The notes: generated by a model from the sequence alone, not told the origin. 64,000 nt of DNA from JABDIP01 sp965237625 (GCA_965237625.1 CBDEGD010000018.1:124001-188000); one strand, 5' to 3'. Shown: positions 39,601 through 48,723, numbered from the stretch's first letter. Program-made: numbers and translations.

Positions 39601-40446
39601 CTAGTCCTGCACCAGGCGCTGCTGCTGCTCGCCCAGCCCGTCGATGCCCAGCCGCACCACATTGCCTTCCCGCAGATAGATCGGCTCGGGCTTCTGGCCC
39701 ATGCCGACTCCTGGCGGGGTGCCGGTGGAGATGACGTCGCCGGGCTGCAGGCTCATAAAATGGCTCAGATAGCTCACCACATGGGCGACGCCATAGACCA
39801 TGGTCTCGGTGGTGCCGTCCTGGTAGCGATGGCCATCAACTTCCAGCCACAGATGCAGGTTCTGCGGGTCGGGCACCTCGTCTGCTGTGACGAGCCAGGG
39901 GCCGAGCGGTCCGAAGCCGTCAGCGCTCTTTCCCTTCACCCACTGCCCGGCGCGATGGATCTGATACTCGCGCTCCGAATAGTCGTTGATTACGCAATAG
40001 CCGGCGACGTGGTCGAGGGCGCTGTTCGCCGGAACGTATTTCGCCGGCGCTCCGATCACCACCCCGAGTTCGACCTCCCAGTCGGTTTGGCGCGAGCCGC
40101 GCGGGATCGTGACATCGTCGTTGGGGCCGTTGATGGCACTGGTCGCTTTCATGAAGATGACCGGTTCCGACGGCACCTCGAGACCTGATTCCGCCGCGTG
40201 ATCGGCGTAGTTGAGGCCGATGCAGATGAACTTGCCGACTCCGCCGACGCAGGGGCCGAGCCGTGGCGACCCGTCGACGACCGGCAGCGAATCAGGGTCG
40301 ATCGCGCGCAGCCGGTCGATCGAATTCGGCAGCAAGGCATCCCCCGCCAGATCGGCGATCACTCCGGACAGGTCACGGAGACGCCCCTTGCCGTCCAGCA
40401 TGCCCGGCTTTTCCCGGCCCCGGTCTCCATATCGCAGCAACTTCAT
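39601..40446 (-). CDS. Fumarylacetoacetate hydrolase (FAH)-family enzyme
   Basis: The product is 281 residues. It shows FICIGLNYADHAAESGLEVP, then PVIFMKATSAINGPND, then TDWEVELGVVIG (metal-binding Glu residues), then GYCVINDYSEREYQ, then KSADGFGPLGPWLVT and ISTGTPPGVGMG. These are the FAH-fold hallmarks seen in ureidoglycolate lyase and 2-keto-3-deoxy sugar-acid or hydroxyhepta-diene-dioate hydrolase/isomerases. The exact substrate cannot be told. ATG 40446 (MKLLRYGDRG) is the usual family start. It is three bases upstream of the ATL gene, so the two may be co-transcribed. Confidence 0.9.
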   Translation of the reverse strand: MKLLRYGDRGREKPGMLDGKGRLRDLSGVIADLAGDALLPNSIDRLRAIDPDSLPVVDGSPRLGPCVGGVGKFICIGLNYADHAAESGLEVPSEPVIFMKATSAINGPNDDVTIPRGSRQTDWEVELGVVIGAPAKYVPANSALDHVAGYCVINDYSEREYQIHRAGQWVKGKSADGFGPLGPWLVTADEVPDPQNLHLWLEVDGHRYQDGTTETMVYGVAHVVSYLSHFMSLQPGDVISTGTPPGVGMGQKPEPIYLREGNVVRLGIDGLGEQQQRLVQD

Positions 40447-40511
40447 CGCGCACTTCCTCCCTGTGGCCGCAATCCTGCGGCCGTTTCCATCCATTCGTTC
40501 AAGTTCAATCC

Positions 40512-40565
40512 CGACAGATCTCGCGGGCCCGACAAATCTCGGGGGCCGACGAGTCTCGTGGACCG
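40512..40565. repeat. Three imperfect 18-bp tandem repeats
   Basis: CCGACAGATCTCGCGGGC, CCGACAAATCTCGGGGGC and CGACGAGTCTCGTGGACC follow one another without a gap in the region between tupA and the FAH gene. Consensus CCGACARATCTCGNGGGC. Possible regulatory or simply slippage-derived. Confidence 0.7.
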
Positions 40566-40571
40566 ATACCG

Positions 40572-41438
40572 TCAGCTCCCCGTACCGTCCGCGTTCGGGA
40601 AAAACAGCTGCTGGCCGTCCACCTTGAACGACGCGATGGCCGACTGCCCAGGCTCGGACAGCAGCCAGTCGATGAACGCCTGACCCATCTCCGCTTCCAC
40701 ATGCGGATGCCGGGCCGGATTCACCAGCATGACACCATACGGGTTGGCCAGTCGGACGTCGCCCTCCACCAGCACCTCCAGATCGCCCTTATTGGCGAAG
40801 CTGATCCAAGTGCCGCGGTCGGCAAGCAGATAGGCAGACAGGCCGCTCGCCGTGTTCAGCGCCGCCCCCATGCCCGAGCCGGTTTCGCGATACCACCTAC
40901 CATCGGAGTCCGCCGGGCTGAGTCCGGCCGCGTTCCACAGATCCAGCTCCTTCTTATGGGTGCCGCTATCGTCGCCGCGCGAAACGAACACCGCCCCCGC
41001 CTCCGCCACAAGCGACAGCGCCTCGCCGGCATCGGACAGGCCGCGCAGCCCGGCCGGATCGTCGGCCGGGCCGGCAATGATGAAATCGTTGAACATCACG
41101 TCGAACCGCTCGACACCGGCGCCATCGGCAATGAAGGACTCCTCCGACGGTCGATGATGGACCAGCAGCACATCGGCGTCACCGCGCCGGGCCAGTCCGA
41201 TCGCCTGGCCGGTGCCGACCGCGATGACCCGTACGTCGATTCCGGAGGCTTCGGTAAATTGCGGCAGAATGTATTCGAACAGTCCGGAATTCTCGGTCGA
41301 TGTGGTCGATGCCACGGTGATGTAGCGATCGTCCGCGGCCGCGGGGCCGGCGGAGATCGCCAGCGCCAAAATCGCCCCGGCCAGGGCGGCCAAGCCACGC
41401 ACCGACCTCCTGCCTGTCGTACTCCGTCTTACGGTCAC
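40572..41438 (-). CDS. tupA: Tungstate ABC transporter substrate-binding protein TupA
   Basis: The product is 288 residues with a signal peptide (ALAGAILALAISAGPAAA). It carries the TupA signatures: TTSTENSGLFEYILPQF (oxyanion-binding TTST), VGTGQAIGLARRGDADVLLV, NDFIIAGPADDPAGL, and SRGDDSGTHKKELDLW. It binds tungstate with high selectivity in the periplasm and passes it to TupB/TupC. Its ATG overlaps the tupC stop by four bases (ATGA), so translation is coupled. The permease gene tupB is not adjacent but 16.5 kb away at the far end of the FDH island. Confidence 0.92.
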   Translation of the reverse strand: MTVRRSTTGRRSVRGLAALAGAILALAISAGPAAADDRYITVASTTSTENSGLFEYILPQFTEASGIDVRVIAVGTGQAIGLARRGDADVLLVHHRPSEESFIADGAGVERFDVMFNDFIIAGPADDPAGLRGLSDAGEALSLVAEAGAVFVSRGDDSGTHKKELDLWNAAGLSPADSDGRWYRETGSGMGAALNTASGLSAYLLADRGTWISFANKGDLEVLVEGDVRLANPYGVMLVNPARHPHVEAEMGQAFIDWLLSEPGQSAIASFKVDGQQLFFPNADGTGS

Positions 41439-42133
41439 AGTGGAAGCCGTCCGGCCATGAACGCGCGGACGACCGGATCGGACGGCGATTCGAAGAAAGT
41501 GGATGCGGCCGCCTGTTCCAGAAGCCGGCCCTGATGCAGGAACAGCACCTCATCCCCGACCCGTTGCGCCTGCCCAAGATCGTGGGTGGTCATGATAACC
41601 TTGGTGCCGGCCTTGTGCACTGTCTCGATCAGAGACTCGATCGCGGCGGTTGCCGGCGGATCGAGGTTCGAGGTCGGCTCATCGAGGAACAGCACCTGCG
41701 GCCGCACCGCCCAGGCCCGGGCGATCGCCAGCCGCTGCTGTTCGCCGCCCGAAAGCACGCGGGCCGGTCGATTGGCCAGAGCGGTCAGTCCGGCAAGCTC
41801 CAGCGCATCGGCCAGGCATTGCGGACGCCGTTGCCTGGGAACCCCCTTCACCGACAGGACATAGGCGATATTCGCCGCCACCGACCGTCGCAGCAGGACC
41901 GGCCGCTGGAACACCATGGCTTGCAGATCGCGGGCCGCCTGCGAGCGCAGACCGGCCCAGGCGATGGTTCCCGATGTCGGCGACAGCAGGCCGTGGCACA
42001 GGCGCAGCAGAAGGCTCTTGCCGGCCCCGTTCGGGCCGAGCACCACGGTGCGGGTACCGGCCGACAGGGAGAACGACCCGCAATCGATGAGCGCCCGGCC
42101 ATCGACTTCGAATCGAAGGTCGGTCGCAATCAT
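41435..42133 (-). CDS. tupC: Tungstate ABC transporter ATP-binding protein TupC
   Basis: This is an ABC ATPase of about 232 residues: Walker A GPNGAGKS, Q-loop MVFQRP, signature LSGGEQQRLAIARA, Walker B VLFLDEPTSNLD, and H-loop MTTHD. It would energise tungstate uptake with TupA and TupB. The start is uncertain. ATG 42133 (MIATDLRFEVDG) gives the normal length, but the frame is open upstream with possible GTG or TTG starts. It diverges from the plus-strand DUF4444 gene across about 250 bases that should hold both promoters. Confidence 0.88.
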   Translation of the reverse strand: MIATDLRFEVDGRALIDCGSFSLSAGTRTVVLGPNGAGKSLLLRLCHGLLSPTSGTIAWAGLRSQAARDLQAMVFQRPVLLRRSVAANIAYVLSVKGVPRQRRPQCLADALELAGLTALANRPARVLSGGEQQRLAIARAWAVRPQVLFLDEPTSNLDPPATAAIESLIETVHKAGTKVIMTTHDLGQAQRVGDEVLFLHQGRLLEQAAASTFFESPSDPVVRAFMAGRLPL

Positions 42134-42385
42134 CGGCAGGATCGGCGTCGGCGCGGCACCGTCCACGCCAAAGCCGGAAACCGGACCGCCGGTCTCGCCC
42201 CTTTTCTCCGTTGTCTGGCTATCCAACCCGTATCCCCTGGCGGTTTCTGCCGCGATTGGCGGGCGACGATGCCGACCGCCGGTGATCATGCGCAAGACGG
42301 GCCGAACGGGCAAGACGAACGGAGATCGGTGACAACCGGCCACCATTCGGGCAACGATGGCCGCCGACCGAAACAATGACGCGCC

Positions 42386-43138
42386 ATGGCCAACAACGAA
42401 CCCCTGCTGCCGCCCGCCTATCGGCTGGTATCCGTCCCCGGCGATGCCAACCCCTTCGCATCCGCGCTCGGGGCGACCGGCACCGGCGAGGATGGGGAAT
42501 TCTTCTGGTCCGACCGGCCGGACCGGCTGGAATGCGCGATCCTGTTGCATCCGGAGCTACCGGCGGCCAAGGCCGGGCTCCTGGCCTATGTGGCCCTGGT
42601 CGGGCTGGGCGATGCGATCGGCGCGCTGGCGCCGCCGGAGGTCGCCGTCGAATTCGGCTGGCCGGACCGGTTGATGGTCAATGGCGCCCTGGCCGGCGGC
42701 ATTAGGATCGCGACCGCCGAGACCACCGGCGCCGACGGCGCGCCGGACTGGCAGGTTCTGGGGATCACCGTCGCGGTGATCGGCGACCGCCAGGATCTGT
42801 CTCCCGGTTCAAGGCCGGACGTCACCACGCTGTACGACGAGGGCGCCGCCGAGATCGCCCCGGTATCGCTGGCCGAGAGCGTTTCCCGGCATTTCCTTGC
42901 CTGGGTCCATCGCTGGCACGAGGACGGGTTCACTCCGATCTGCGATAGCTGGCTGATTCGCGCGGTGGGATACCGGCAGCCCATCGATTGGCCGATGCAT
43001 GACGGCGCGCTGACCGGCAGGTTCGTCGGACTGGACGATGAGGGCGGCCTGCTGCTTGCGGTCGGCGACTCCGAATCGTCCGGCTTCAGAACCATCCCAC
43101 TCGGCCCGGCATTGGACCGGCCGAACTGGGCGCTTTAG
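42386..43138 (+). CDS. Biotin/lipoate-protein-ligase-like DUF4444 protein
   Basis: The product is 250 residues. Segments LPPAYRLVSVPGDANPFASA, then ILLHPELPAAKA, then VEFGWPDRLMVNGALAGGIR (a biotin-ligase-like core), then FLAWVHRWHEDGFTPICDSW and the C-terminal LTGRFVGLDDEGGLLL (DUF4444) match the biotin/lipoate-ligase-like proteins often found near FDH genes in alphaproteobacteria. The RGR-type biotinyl-AMP motif is not obvious, so classical biotin ligase activity is doubtful. First of a plus-strand run of FDH-accessory genes. Confidence 0.8.
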   Translation: MANNEPLLPPAYRLVSVPGDANPFASALGATGTGEDGEFFWSDRPDRLECAILLHPELPAAKAGLLAYVALVGLGDAIGALAPPEVAVEFGWPDRLMVNGALAGGIRIATAETTGADGAPDWQVLGITVAVIGDRQDLSPGSRPDVTTLYDEGAAEIAPVSLAESVSRHFLAWVHRWHEDGFTPICDSWLIRAVGYRQPIDWPMHDGALTGRFVGLDDEGGLLLAVGDSESSGFRTIPLGPALDRPNWAL

Positions 43139-43160
43139 GCGCGGGACGCCGAAGGCTCGA

Positions 43161-43643
43161 ATGCGGTTCCCGAAGACCATGCAGCTCGACCTGTCCGACT
43201 GGCAGGTCTTCGACCGGACAGCGGAGCCAGGCGAGGCCGCGGTATCAGGCGCATTCGCCTTCGCCAATGCCGACCCGGAGACCCTGGATGGCAAGCCGGC
43301 TCAGGCCTTTCGCAACGGCTTCCTGGGCGTCGAGAGTTTCGGCCGCGCGACCTTTGTCATGGTCGGCGAGATCGGCGAGGCCGAGTACGAAACGGTGATC
43401 GATCGAGTGGCCGAGCATTTCGTTGCCGAATACGGCGCGCCCGATATCGAGGCTGCCCGCCCGGCGGCGCGCGACGAGGCGGCCTTTGCCGCCAGCCTGT
43501 GCGATCATCCGGTCGGCACGCTGATCATCGTTGAACGATCTTTCGGACCCGATGGGATCGTCGAGAGCTTCCGCGCCATCGACCGCCGTCAGGATGGTGA
43601 GCATACCAAGATCTGGGAGATCGTCTCCGATGAGGATGCCTGA
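43161..43643 (+). CDS. DUF6505-family FDH-associated protein
   Basis: The product is 160 residues and acidic: MRFPKTMQLDLSDWQVFDRT, then PGEAAVSGAFAFANADPETL, then RNGFLGVESFGRATFVMV, then DHPVGTLIIVERSF, ending TKIWEIV. It resembles the DUF6505 proteins found only beside membrane FDH clusters in alphaproteobacteria. No catalytic motif is seen. It is 22 bases after the DUF4444 gene and 20 before the DUF6352 gene, so clearly in one operon. An accessory role in FDH maturation is inferred from location. Confidence 0.75.
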   Translation: MRFPKTMQLDLSDWQVFDRTAEPGEAAVSGAFAFANADPETLDGKPAQAFRNGFLGVESFGRATFVMVGEIGEAEYETVIDRVAEHFVAEYGAPDIEAARPAARDEAAFAASLCDHPVGTLIIVERSFGPDGIVESFRAIDRRQDGEHTKIWEIVSDEDA

Positions 43644-43663
43644 ACGATGATGGGGCCTAAACG

Positions 43664-44677
43664 ATGACGACCCCTGAATTCTGGCTGACCTCCGGCTATC
43701 ACTTGCTGGAGCGCGACGGGGACGGACGGTTGCGGGTCACAGACGATTTCCTGCGCGCCTATTTCCACCGGCCGGAAATGGCCCCCGTCGAAGAATCCTG
43801 CGATGCCGAGCGTCGGCTGCATGCTGCATTGCTGGAGGCCCCGCGACGGCCCGTCCCACAAGCCGAATTGAAGGCCTTGGCCGACCCGGATGCCGCCGAC
43901 AATTACCGGATGCTGCTCGGCCTGCGCGACCGGCTGATCGCCGCCGGCACGATGGAGGCTTGCTATCGCGGCCTGTTCGGAGGCAAACCCATCGCCCTGC
44001 CGCCGCTGTTCATCGACCAGATGGCCCATGTGATCCTGCGCAACATCCTGGACGGGGTCACCGACCCGATCCGCCTGCGCGCGGCGGAGCTGCTGTTCCG
44101 TGCCCAGAAGGTCAGTATCCTGGACGAGTCGGTGCTGCTGGCCGATGACGAAATCGTCGAGATGCGCGCCAGCCTGGGCGACACCGCGCCGGTCAATCTG
44201 CTGGCCGACGGTGCCGTGGAGCGCACGGTCGAGCTGGACATCATCAATTCGGAGAGCGCCGGGCATTATTGGGAACGCAGCGACCGTTTCGACATGGTGC
44301 TGGATATCGGCTTCGGACGCGACGGGCTGGACGCTTTGTGCCGGGTTCTGGAGGCCTGGACCCACCATCTGCTCGGCGTCGAGGTGAATATCCAGCCGGT
44401 CGAATCCATCCAGGACGAGAAATGGGTCTGGCATGTGGGTCTGGATGCCGAGGCCACCGGAATCCTCAACGACCTCTACCAAGGCAAGTTCCTGGAGGCG
44501 GAGCGGCAATCCCGCATCCTGGCCTTGTTCCGCCTGCGCTTCGCCAAGTCCGGCCAGATGTTGGCGAAGATCGCTGGAAAGCCGGTATATCTGGGCGCGG
44601 CCATGACCACCGCCGGCCATCTGCGCCTGAAACCTCAAAACCTGCTGGTCAACCTGCCACTGGCTGAGAGAGTTTGA
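43664..44677 (+). CDS. DUF6352-family FDH-associated protein
   Basis: The product is 337 residues. It begins MTTPEFWLTSGYHLLERDGD, then LRVTDDFLRAYFHRPEMAPV, then ESCDAERRLHAALL, then DNYRMLLGLRDRLIAAGTME, then PPLFIDQMAHVILRNILDG, and ends NLLVNLPLAERV. It matches DUF6352, a conserved neighbour of FDH operons. It is probably soluble and mostly alpha-helical, with no membrane segment or metal motif. Function unknown; it likely supports assembly or cofactor loading of FDH (inference). Confidence 0.78.
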   Translation: MTTPEFWLTSGYHLLERDGDGRLRVTDDFLRAYFHRPEMAPVEESCDAERRLHAALLEAPRRPVPQAELKALADPDAADNYRMLLGLRDRLIAAGTMEACYRGLFGGKPIALPPLFIDQMAHVILRNILDGVTDPIRLRAAELLFRAQKVSILDESVLLADDEIVEMRASLGDTAPVNLLADGAVERTVELDIINSESAGHYWERSDRFDMVLDIGFGRDGLDALCRVLEAWTHHLLGVEVNIQPVESIQDEKWVWHVGLDAEATGILNDLYQGKFLEAERQSRILALFRLRFAKSGQMLAKIAGKPVYLGAAMTTAGHLRLKPQNLLVNLPLAERV

Positions 44678-44705
44678 CCGATGGTGTGAACCTATGAATT
44701 TCTCG

Positions 44706-44850
44706 AGCCCCCTCACCCTCCCAACGCTACGCGTCGGGTCCCTCCCTCTCCCGCGCTGGGGAGAGGGATCATTTCGGCCGGCGCTGAATTTGTTTCCCTC
44801 TCCCCTTGTGGGAGAGGGAGGGACCCGCGAAGCGGGAGGGTGAGGGGGCT
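44706..44850. repeat. Intergenic palindromic repeat element
   Basis: A 17-base inverted repeat, AGCCCCCTCACCCTCCC (44706-44722) and GGGAGGGTGAGGGGGCT (44834-44850), encloses further paired stretches (GTCCCTCCCTCTCCC and GGGAGAGGGAGGGAC; TCCCTCTCCCC). It would fold into one long hairpin. This is the style of dispersed extragenic palindromes in alphaproteobacteria. Confidence 0.85.
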
Positions 44851-44886
44851 CACGAAAACCACCTGTCGCAACACCGGAGATAGAAA

Positions 44887-45093
44887 ATGGACGAAGACGT
44901 TTTCAACATGAGCATCCGCAAGTTTCTGAAGAAGGTCGGCGTGACCTCTCAGCGCGAGATCGAACAGGCGATCCGCGACGCCGTGGAGTCCGGCAAGCTG
45001 TCCGGCTCGGAGCGCCTGACAGCAAAGGTCGCCCTCACCATCGATGGCGTCGGCCTGGACGTCGCCATCGACGGGGACATCGAGCTCAGTTGA
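44887..45093 (+). CDS. DUF6494-family small protein
   Basis: The product is 68 residues: MDEDVFNMSIRKFLKKVGVT, then SQREIEQAIRDAVESGKLSG, ending VGLDVAIDGDIELS. It matches the small DUF6494 proteins next to FDH genes. A helix-turn-helix-like first half is followed by a short beta hairpin. It lies 36 bases beyond the palindromic element. The next gene begins on its stop codon (TTGA overlap). Function unknown. Confidence 0.78.
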   Translation: MDEDVFNMSIRKFLKKVGVTSQREIEQAIRDAVESGKLSGSERLTAKVALTIDGVGLDVAIDGDIELS

Positions 45094-45410
45094 GCGGGAC
45101 CGGCCCAACACCCTCTGCATTGGACCGACCGGCGGCCCGCATCGCGGCCGTCGGCATAGCCCTGCTGTGCGCTGCCGCCCTCGCTTACATCCACCGCGAT
45201 GATCTTTTCCCGCCGGACGGCGCCACTACGGTAGCGGCGGACGATCCGGTCGTCCTGTGCGTCGCCGAACGGTCGGCCGAGATCGATCGGATGGTTTCCG
45301 ACGGCATCGTCGACGAGCCCCGTGCCGCGCTGTTCAAGTCACGGGCCGAAGCGCTGTGCCAATCCACGGTGGGCGGCGGCAATAGCGGGCCGCCGCTGCC
45401 GGCAAACTAG
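45090..45410 (+). CDS. Small single-span membrane protein
   Basis: The product is 106 residues starting with TTG that overlaps the previous stop (TTGA). One transmembrane helix (ARIAAVGIALLCAAALAYI) is followed by a short domain, DPVVLCVAERSAEIDRMVSD, then PRAALFKSRAEALC, with two cysteines about 38 residues apart. No family name is known to me. The tight overlap with the DUF6494 gene places it in the FDH accessory operon. Confidence 0.68.
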   Translation: MSGTGPTPSALDRPAARIAAVGIALLCAAALAYIHRDDLFPPDGATTVAADDPVVLCVAERSAEIDRMVSDGIVDEPRAALFKSRAEALCQSTVGGGNSGPPLPAN

Positions 45411-45467
45411 CGGCACGCCCTGGTCAAATTAGGCGTATGCTCAACTCCATTAAGGCGGGCGCTGGAA

Positions 45468-46364
45468 ATGACCAGGCGATTTTCGTTCATTGCGTTGGGC
45501 GACATGCCCTACAAGCAATCGGACCACAACAAATTCGCGTCGCTCATCGAGCAGATCAACCGGCTTGCGCCCGAATTCTCGGTGCATGTCGGCGACATCA
45601 AGAAAGCCAAGAGGAAATGCAGCGACGAGCGCTATGAACGGGTACTGGCGCATTTCGGCACTTTCAGCGGTCCCTTGATCTACACACCCGGCGACAACGA
45701 TTGGGCCGATTGCCACAAAGAGCGCGCCGGCAGTTTCGATCCGCTGGAGCGGCTGGCCACGATCCGCGAGAAATTCTTCCCGGCCGGGCGAAGCCTTGGC
45801 ATGACGCCGATGGCTCTCGACCATCAGGCGGACGATCCATCGCACCGGGACATGGTGGAGAATGCGCGCTGGCGGATCGACGACACATTGTTCCTCACCG
45901 TCCACGTAACCGGCGACAACAACAATCTCGGCCGCGACCCGGAGACCGATTTCGACTACCGGTCCCGGGATGACGCCAACCTGAGCTGGATCGAGAGCGG
46001 GTTCGAGGCCGCCATCACGTCCGGTTTGAACGGCCTTGTGATCTTCACCCACGCAAATCTCTGGGTCGAGCGCGACCGACGGCCGAAGAAACGGTTCAGG
46101 GACGAGGATCAGCAGGAAGGTTTCCGACAGACGATCAAGGCGATCCGGAAAGGCGCAAAAGCCTTTGGACGGCCGGTGCTCGTGGTCCAAGGCGACAAGC
46201 ACCGTCTGATCATCGACCAACCGCTGACCCGGTCTAAAGATGACGACCTGCCGCTCGACAATGTGATCCGCCTTCAAGTCATGGGCGCGGAACAGGTCAA
46301 CGCCGTGGTCGTCACGGTCGACCCGTCAACGGCGTCGGTGTTTTCAATGACACCGCTGCTGTGA
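45468..46364 (+). CDS. Calcineurin-like metallophosphoesterase
   Basis: The product is 298 residues with metal-site motifs FIALGDMPY, FSVHVGDIKKA, LIYTPGDNDWADC (the GDND variant of GNHD) and VIFTHAN, then GRPVLVVQGDKHRLIID (the GDxHR variant of GHxH). It fits the calcineurin-like phosphoesterase superfamily. No signal peptide is obvious; the N-terminus (MTRRFSFIALGD) enters the fold directly. The substrate is unknown. It faces the polyferredoxin gene tail-to-tail with 29 bases between. Confidence 0.85.
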   Translation: MTRRFSFIALGDMPYKQSDHNKFASLIEQINRLAPEFSVHVGDIKKAKRKCSDERYERVLAHFGTFSGPLIYTPGDNDWADCHKERAGSFDPLERLATIREKFFPAGRSLGMTPMALDHQADDPSHRDMVENARWRIDDTLFLTVHVTGDNNNLGRDPETDFDYRSRDDANLSWIESGFEAAITSGLNGLVIFTHANLWVERDRRPKKRFRDEDQQEGFRQTIKAIRKGAKAFGRPVLVVQGDKHRLIIDQPLTRSKDDDLPLDNVIRLQVMGAEQVNAVVVTVDPSTASVFSMTPLL

Positions 46365-46393
46365 CGATGTGAACTTGGGATACATCCGCGCAG

Positions 46394-48538
46394 TCATCCC
46401 TCGCTCTGTGTCTCCCCGGCATCCCCTGCCTCTTCCGCCGCCCTTTCCGCCTTCAGCTTCGCCCGCGCCGCCTCGATCTCCTCCTCGCGTTCCCGCAGAT
46501 CGTCCTCCGTCGTCCGCACCATCGGCCGTGGCGCGCCGGCGAAAGGCGCTTCGGGGTCGGCGAACTGGTCGATGACCCGGCAGTCGTTGCACATCTTGAT
46601 CCGCTCCATGGTCTTGGGGTCCTTGAACATGGAATGCTTCGAGGCGAGTTGGTCGTAGATGCGCTCGACCGAGGCGCGGGTGCCGAAGGGGGTGCCGCAG
46701 CGGATGCATTCGAAGGGCTCTTCCTCCTTCATCACCACCGTCTGCTTGGCCTCGGGCACGAAGCTGATGCGCGGTGCAAGCTTGATCACCGATTCCGGGC
46801 AGGTGACGCGGCAGAGGCCGCATTGCACGCAGGCATCCTCCACGAAGCCGAGCTGCGGCCGGTCCGGGTTGTCGCGCAGCGCGCCGGTCGGGCAGGCGCC
46901 GACGCAGGCGAGACAAAGTGTGCACCCCTCGGCGTCGATCTCCAACGTGCCGAAGGGCGCGCCAGGCGGCAGCGGCAGGTGGTCGACCGGCCGGGGCGCC
47001 TGGCCATGCAGATGGTCCAGCGCCAGGCGGGTCACCGTGCGCTTCTCGCCGAGCGGCAGGAAGCGGCTGGGGCTGGCGGCCGAGCGTTCGGCCAGGCCGT
47101 AGAGGGCGGCTTCCAGCGCCTCTGGGTCGGTTTCGACCAGCACCTCAGCCCGGCCGCCCTCATAGCCGAGTCCGTCCATCACCGCCTCGGCCAGGCCGAT
47201 CTGGCCGGCCAGCCCGGCAAGCTCGTCGCGCTTGTCCGGCCCGACCAGCAGCAGGATCCGGGTCGCGCCATAGGCGAAACCGGCGGCCAGGAAGTCGAAG
47301 CCGATCTGGGTGGTCTCGTTGACCGCGAAGGGCAGCACCCGGGCCGGCAACCCGCGGCCGAACCGCGCGGCGGCGGCCATCAGATCTTCGCCATGGCGGG
47401 TATCATGAACCAGCAGAACCGGCCCTGCCCCGCCCGCATTGTGATAGGCGGCCAGCAGTGTGCGAAGCCGTTCCAGCACCGTCGTGGCCGGCGGCATGTC
47501 GTAGCGCGCGGCCCCGGTCGGACAGACGCTGGAGCAGGCGCCGCAGCCGCCGCAGAGATACGGGTCGATCGCCACCACATCGCCATCGGAGCGGATGGCC
47601 GAGGCCGGGCAGACGTCCAGGCATCTGGTGCAGCCGGTGAGCGTGCTGCGGGAATGGGCGCAGAGCGCGGAATCGTAGGCGACGTAACGCGGCTTCTCGA
47701 ACTCGCCGACCATATCCGCCAGATCGAACAGGGCGCGCTGCACCGCCGCCGGATTGCCGGGGTCGGGCCTGAAATAGCCGTCGCGCTTCTCCGGCGCCGG
47801 CACCAGCGGCGGGTCGCCGGTCAGATCCAGGATCAGATCGCATTTAGAGGCGGCGCCGTCACGACCGGCCTCGAAGGCCAGGAACCCCCGCGACGAGACG
47901 ATTGCCGGGGCGTAATCGTCGACGATCACCTCGAAGGCGCCCAGATGGCCGGCCATGGCAGTGACACGCCCCCGGAACACCGGCACGTCCATCACCCGCG
48001 GCGGGGCGATTTCGCCCGGCTCCTTCAGCACCACGGTCACGTCAAGACGGGCGGAGAGTTGCCGTGCCGCCTCGATCGCCGACTCGTCCCGGCCATAGAC
48101 CAGGCACAGCCCCTCTGAGTTCATCGACACCGACGGCGATGCCGGGATGTCGAGCGCGGCCTCGGCCAGCAGGGCGGCGATCTTCGGCGTGGCGCTCTTG
48201 GCTTCCGCCGACCAGCCGGCGCGCTCACGGATGTTGGTGAAACTGACCGACGCCCCGCCGTCCTCTTGCCCGCCCTCCTGCCCGGCGAACATCTCATCGA
48301 CAGTCTCGGAGAACAGCGGCGCTTCCTGGGTGCAGCCGACCAAAACCGGGCCGTCCCCGGCCATCGCCGATTTGAAGCTGTCGAGTTGGGCCCGGCAAAG
48401 CTGGGTGTGGATCTCCGGCGGCGCGCCCAGAGCGAGGGCCTTGGCCAGGGCCGCCGCATCCAGCTTCATCGTGCCCTCGCAACTACAGATCAGGCAGATC
48501 TTGCCCCCAATCTTGCCTTCGATCTTTCCGTCCGGCAT
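46394..48538 (-). CDS. Large 4Fe-4S polyferredoxin of the FDH cluster
   Basis: The product is 714 residues. An N-terminal CLICSCEGTMKLD motif resembles heterodisulfide-reductase-like sequences. The middle has two clusters (CTRCLDVCPASA; CGGCGACSSVCPTGA). An HdrA/MvhD-like section follows (LLLVGPDKRDELAG), then two more ferredoxin motifs (CTLCLACVGACPTGA; CVQCGLCRVTCPES) and two CxxC pairs (CIRCG; CNDC). An acidic/charged coiled-coil tail ends the protein. Homologues sit beside FDH in alphaproteobacteria, where electron transfer or sulfur/cofactor handling is suspected. ATG 48538 (MPDGKIEGK) is the family-like start. It is divergent from the DUF3305 gene. Confidence 0.88.
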   Translation of the reverse strand: MPDGKIEGKIGGKICLICSCEGTMKLDAAALAKALALGAPPEIHTQLCRAQLDSFKSAMAGDGPVLVGCTQEAPLFSETVDEMFAGQEGGQEDGGASVSFTNIRERAGWSAEAKSATPKIAALLAEAALDIPASPSVSMNSEGLCLVYGRDESAIEAARQLSARLDVTVVLKEPGEIAPPRVMDVPVFRGRVTAMAGHLGAFEVIVDDYAPAIVSSRGFLAFEAGRDGAASKCDLILDLTGDPPLVPAPEKRDGYFRPDPGNPAAVQRALFDLADMVGEFEKPRYVAYDSALCAHSRSTLTGCTRCLDVCPASAIRSDGDVVAIDPYLCGGCGACSSVCPTGAARYDMPPATTVLERLRTLLAAYHNAGGAGPVLLVHDTRHGEDLMAAAARFGRGLPARVLPFAVNETTQIGFDFLAAGFAYGATRILLLVGPDKRDELAGLAGQIGLAEAVMDGLGYEGGRAEVLVETDPEALEAALYGLAERSAASPSRFLPLGEKRTVTRLALDHLHGQAPRPVDHLPLPPGAPFGTLEIDAEGCTLCLACVGACPTGALRDNPDRPQLGFVEDACVQCGLCRVTCPESVIKLAPRISFVPEAKQTVVMKEEEPFECIRCGTPFGTRASVERIYDQLASKHSMFKDPKTMERIKMCNDCRVIDQFADPEAPFAGAPRPMVRTTEDDLREREEEIEAARAKLKAERAAEEAGDAGETQSEG

Positions 48539-48723
48539 GTCGGCATTCCTCCCGGCGGGGTTTTCCCGCGACCCTTTTGTGGATTTATACACGGCCGGCC
48601 CGGCGGCCAACAGAAATGCGGCGATGGGGGTCGTTTGCGGTTGAGTTGCCTCAAGGTTGGGACACCGCGCCGAACCATGCGATCATGGGGCGTTGCGTGA
48701 AGGAGGGTTTGGGCTTGGAACGG

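Noticed and set aside
41435..42550. Reading tupC from its most upstream ATG (371 residues)
   Set aside because: It would overlap the divergent DUF4444 gene and adds low-complexity residues. ABC ATPases of this kind start about 20 residues before Walker A.
46634..48118. A 494-codon plus-strand frame opposite the polyferredoxin
   Set aside because: His/Arg-rich shadow frame without a domain; the minus strand carries the cysteine clusters.
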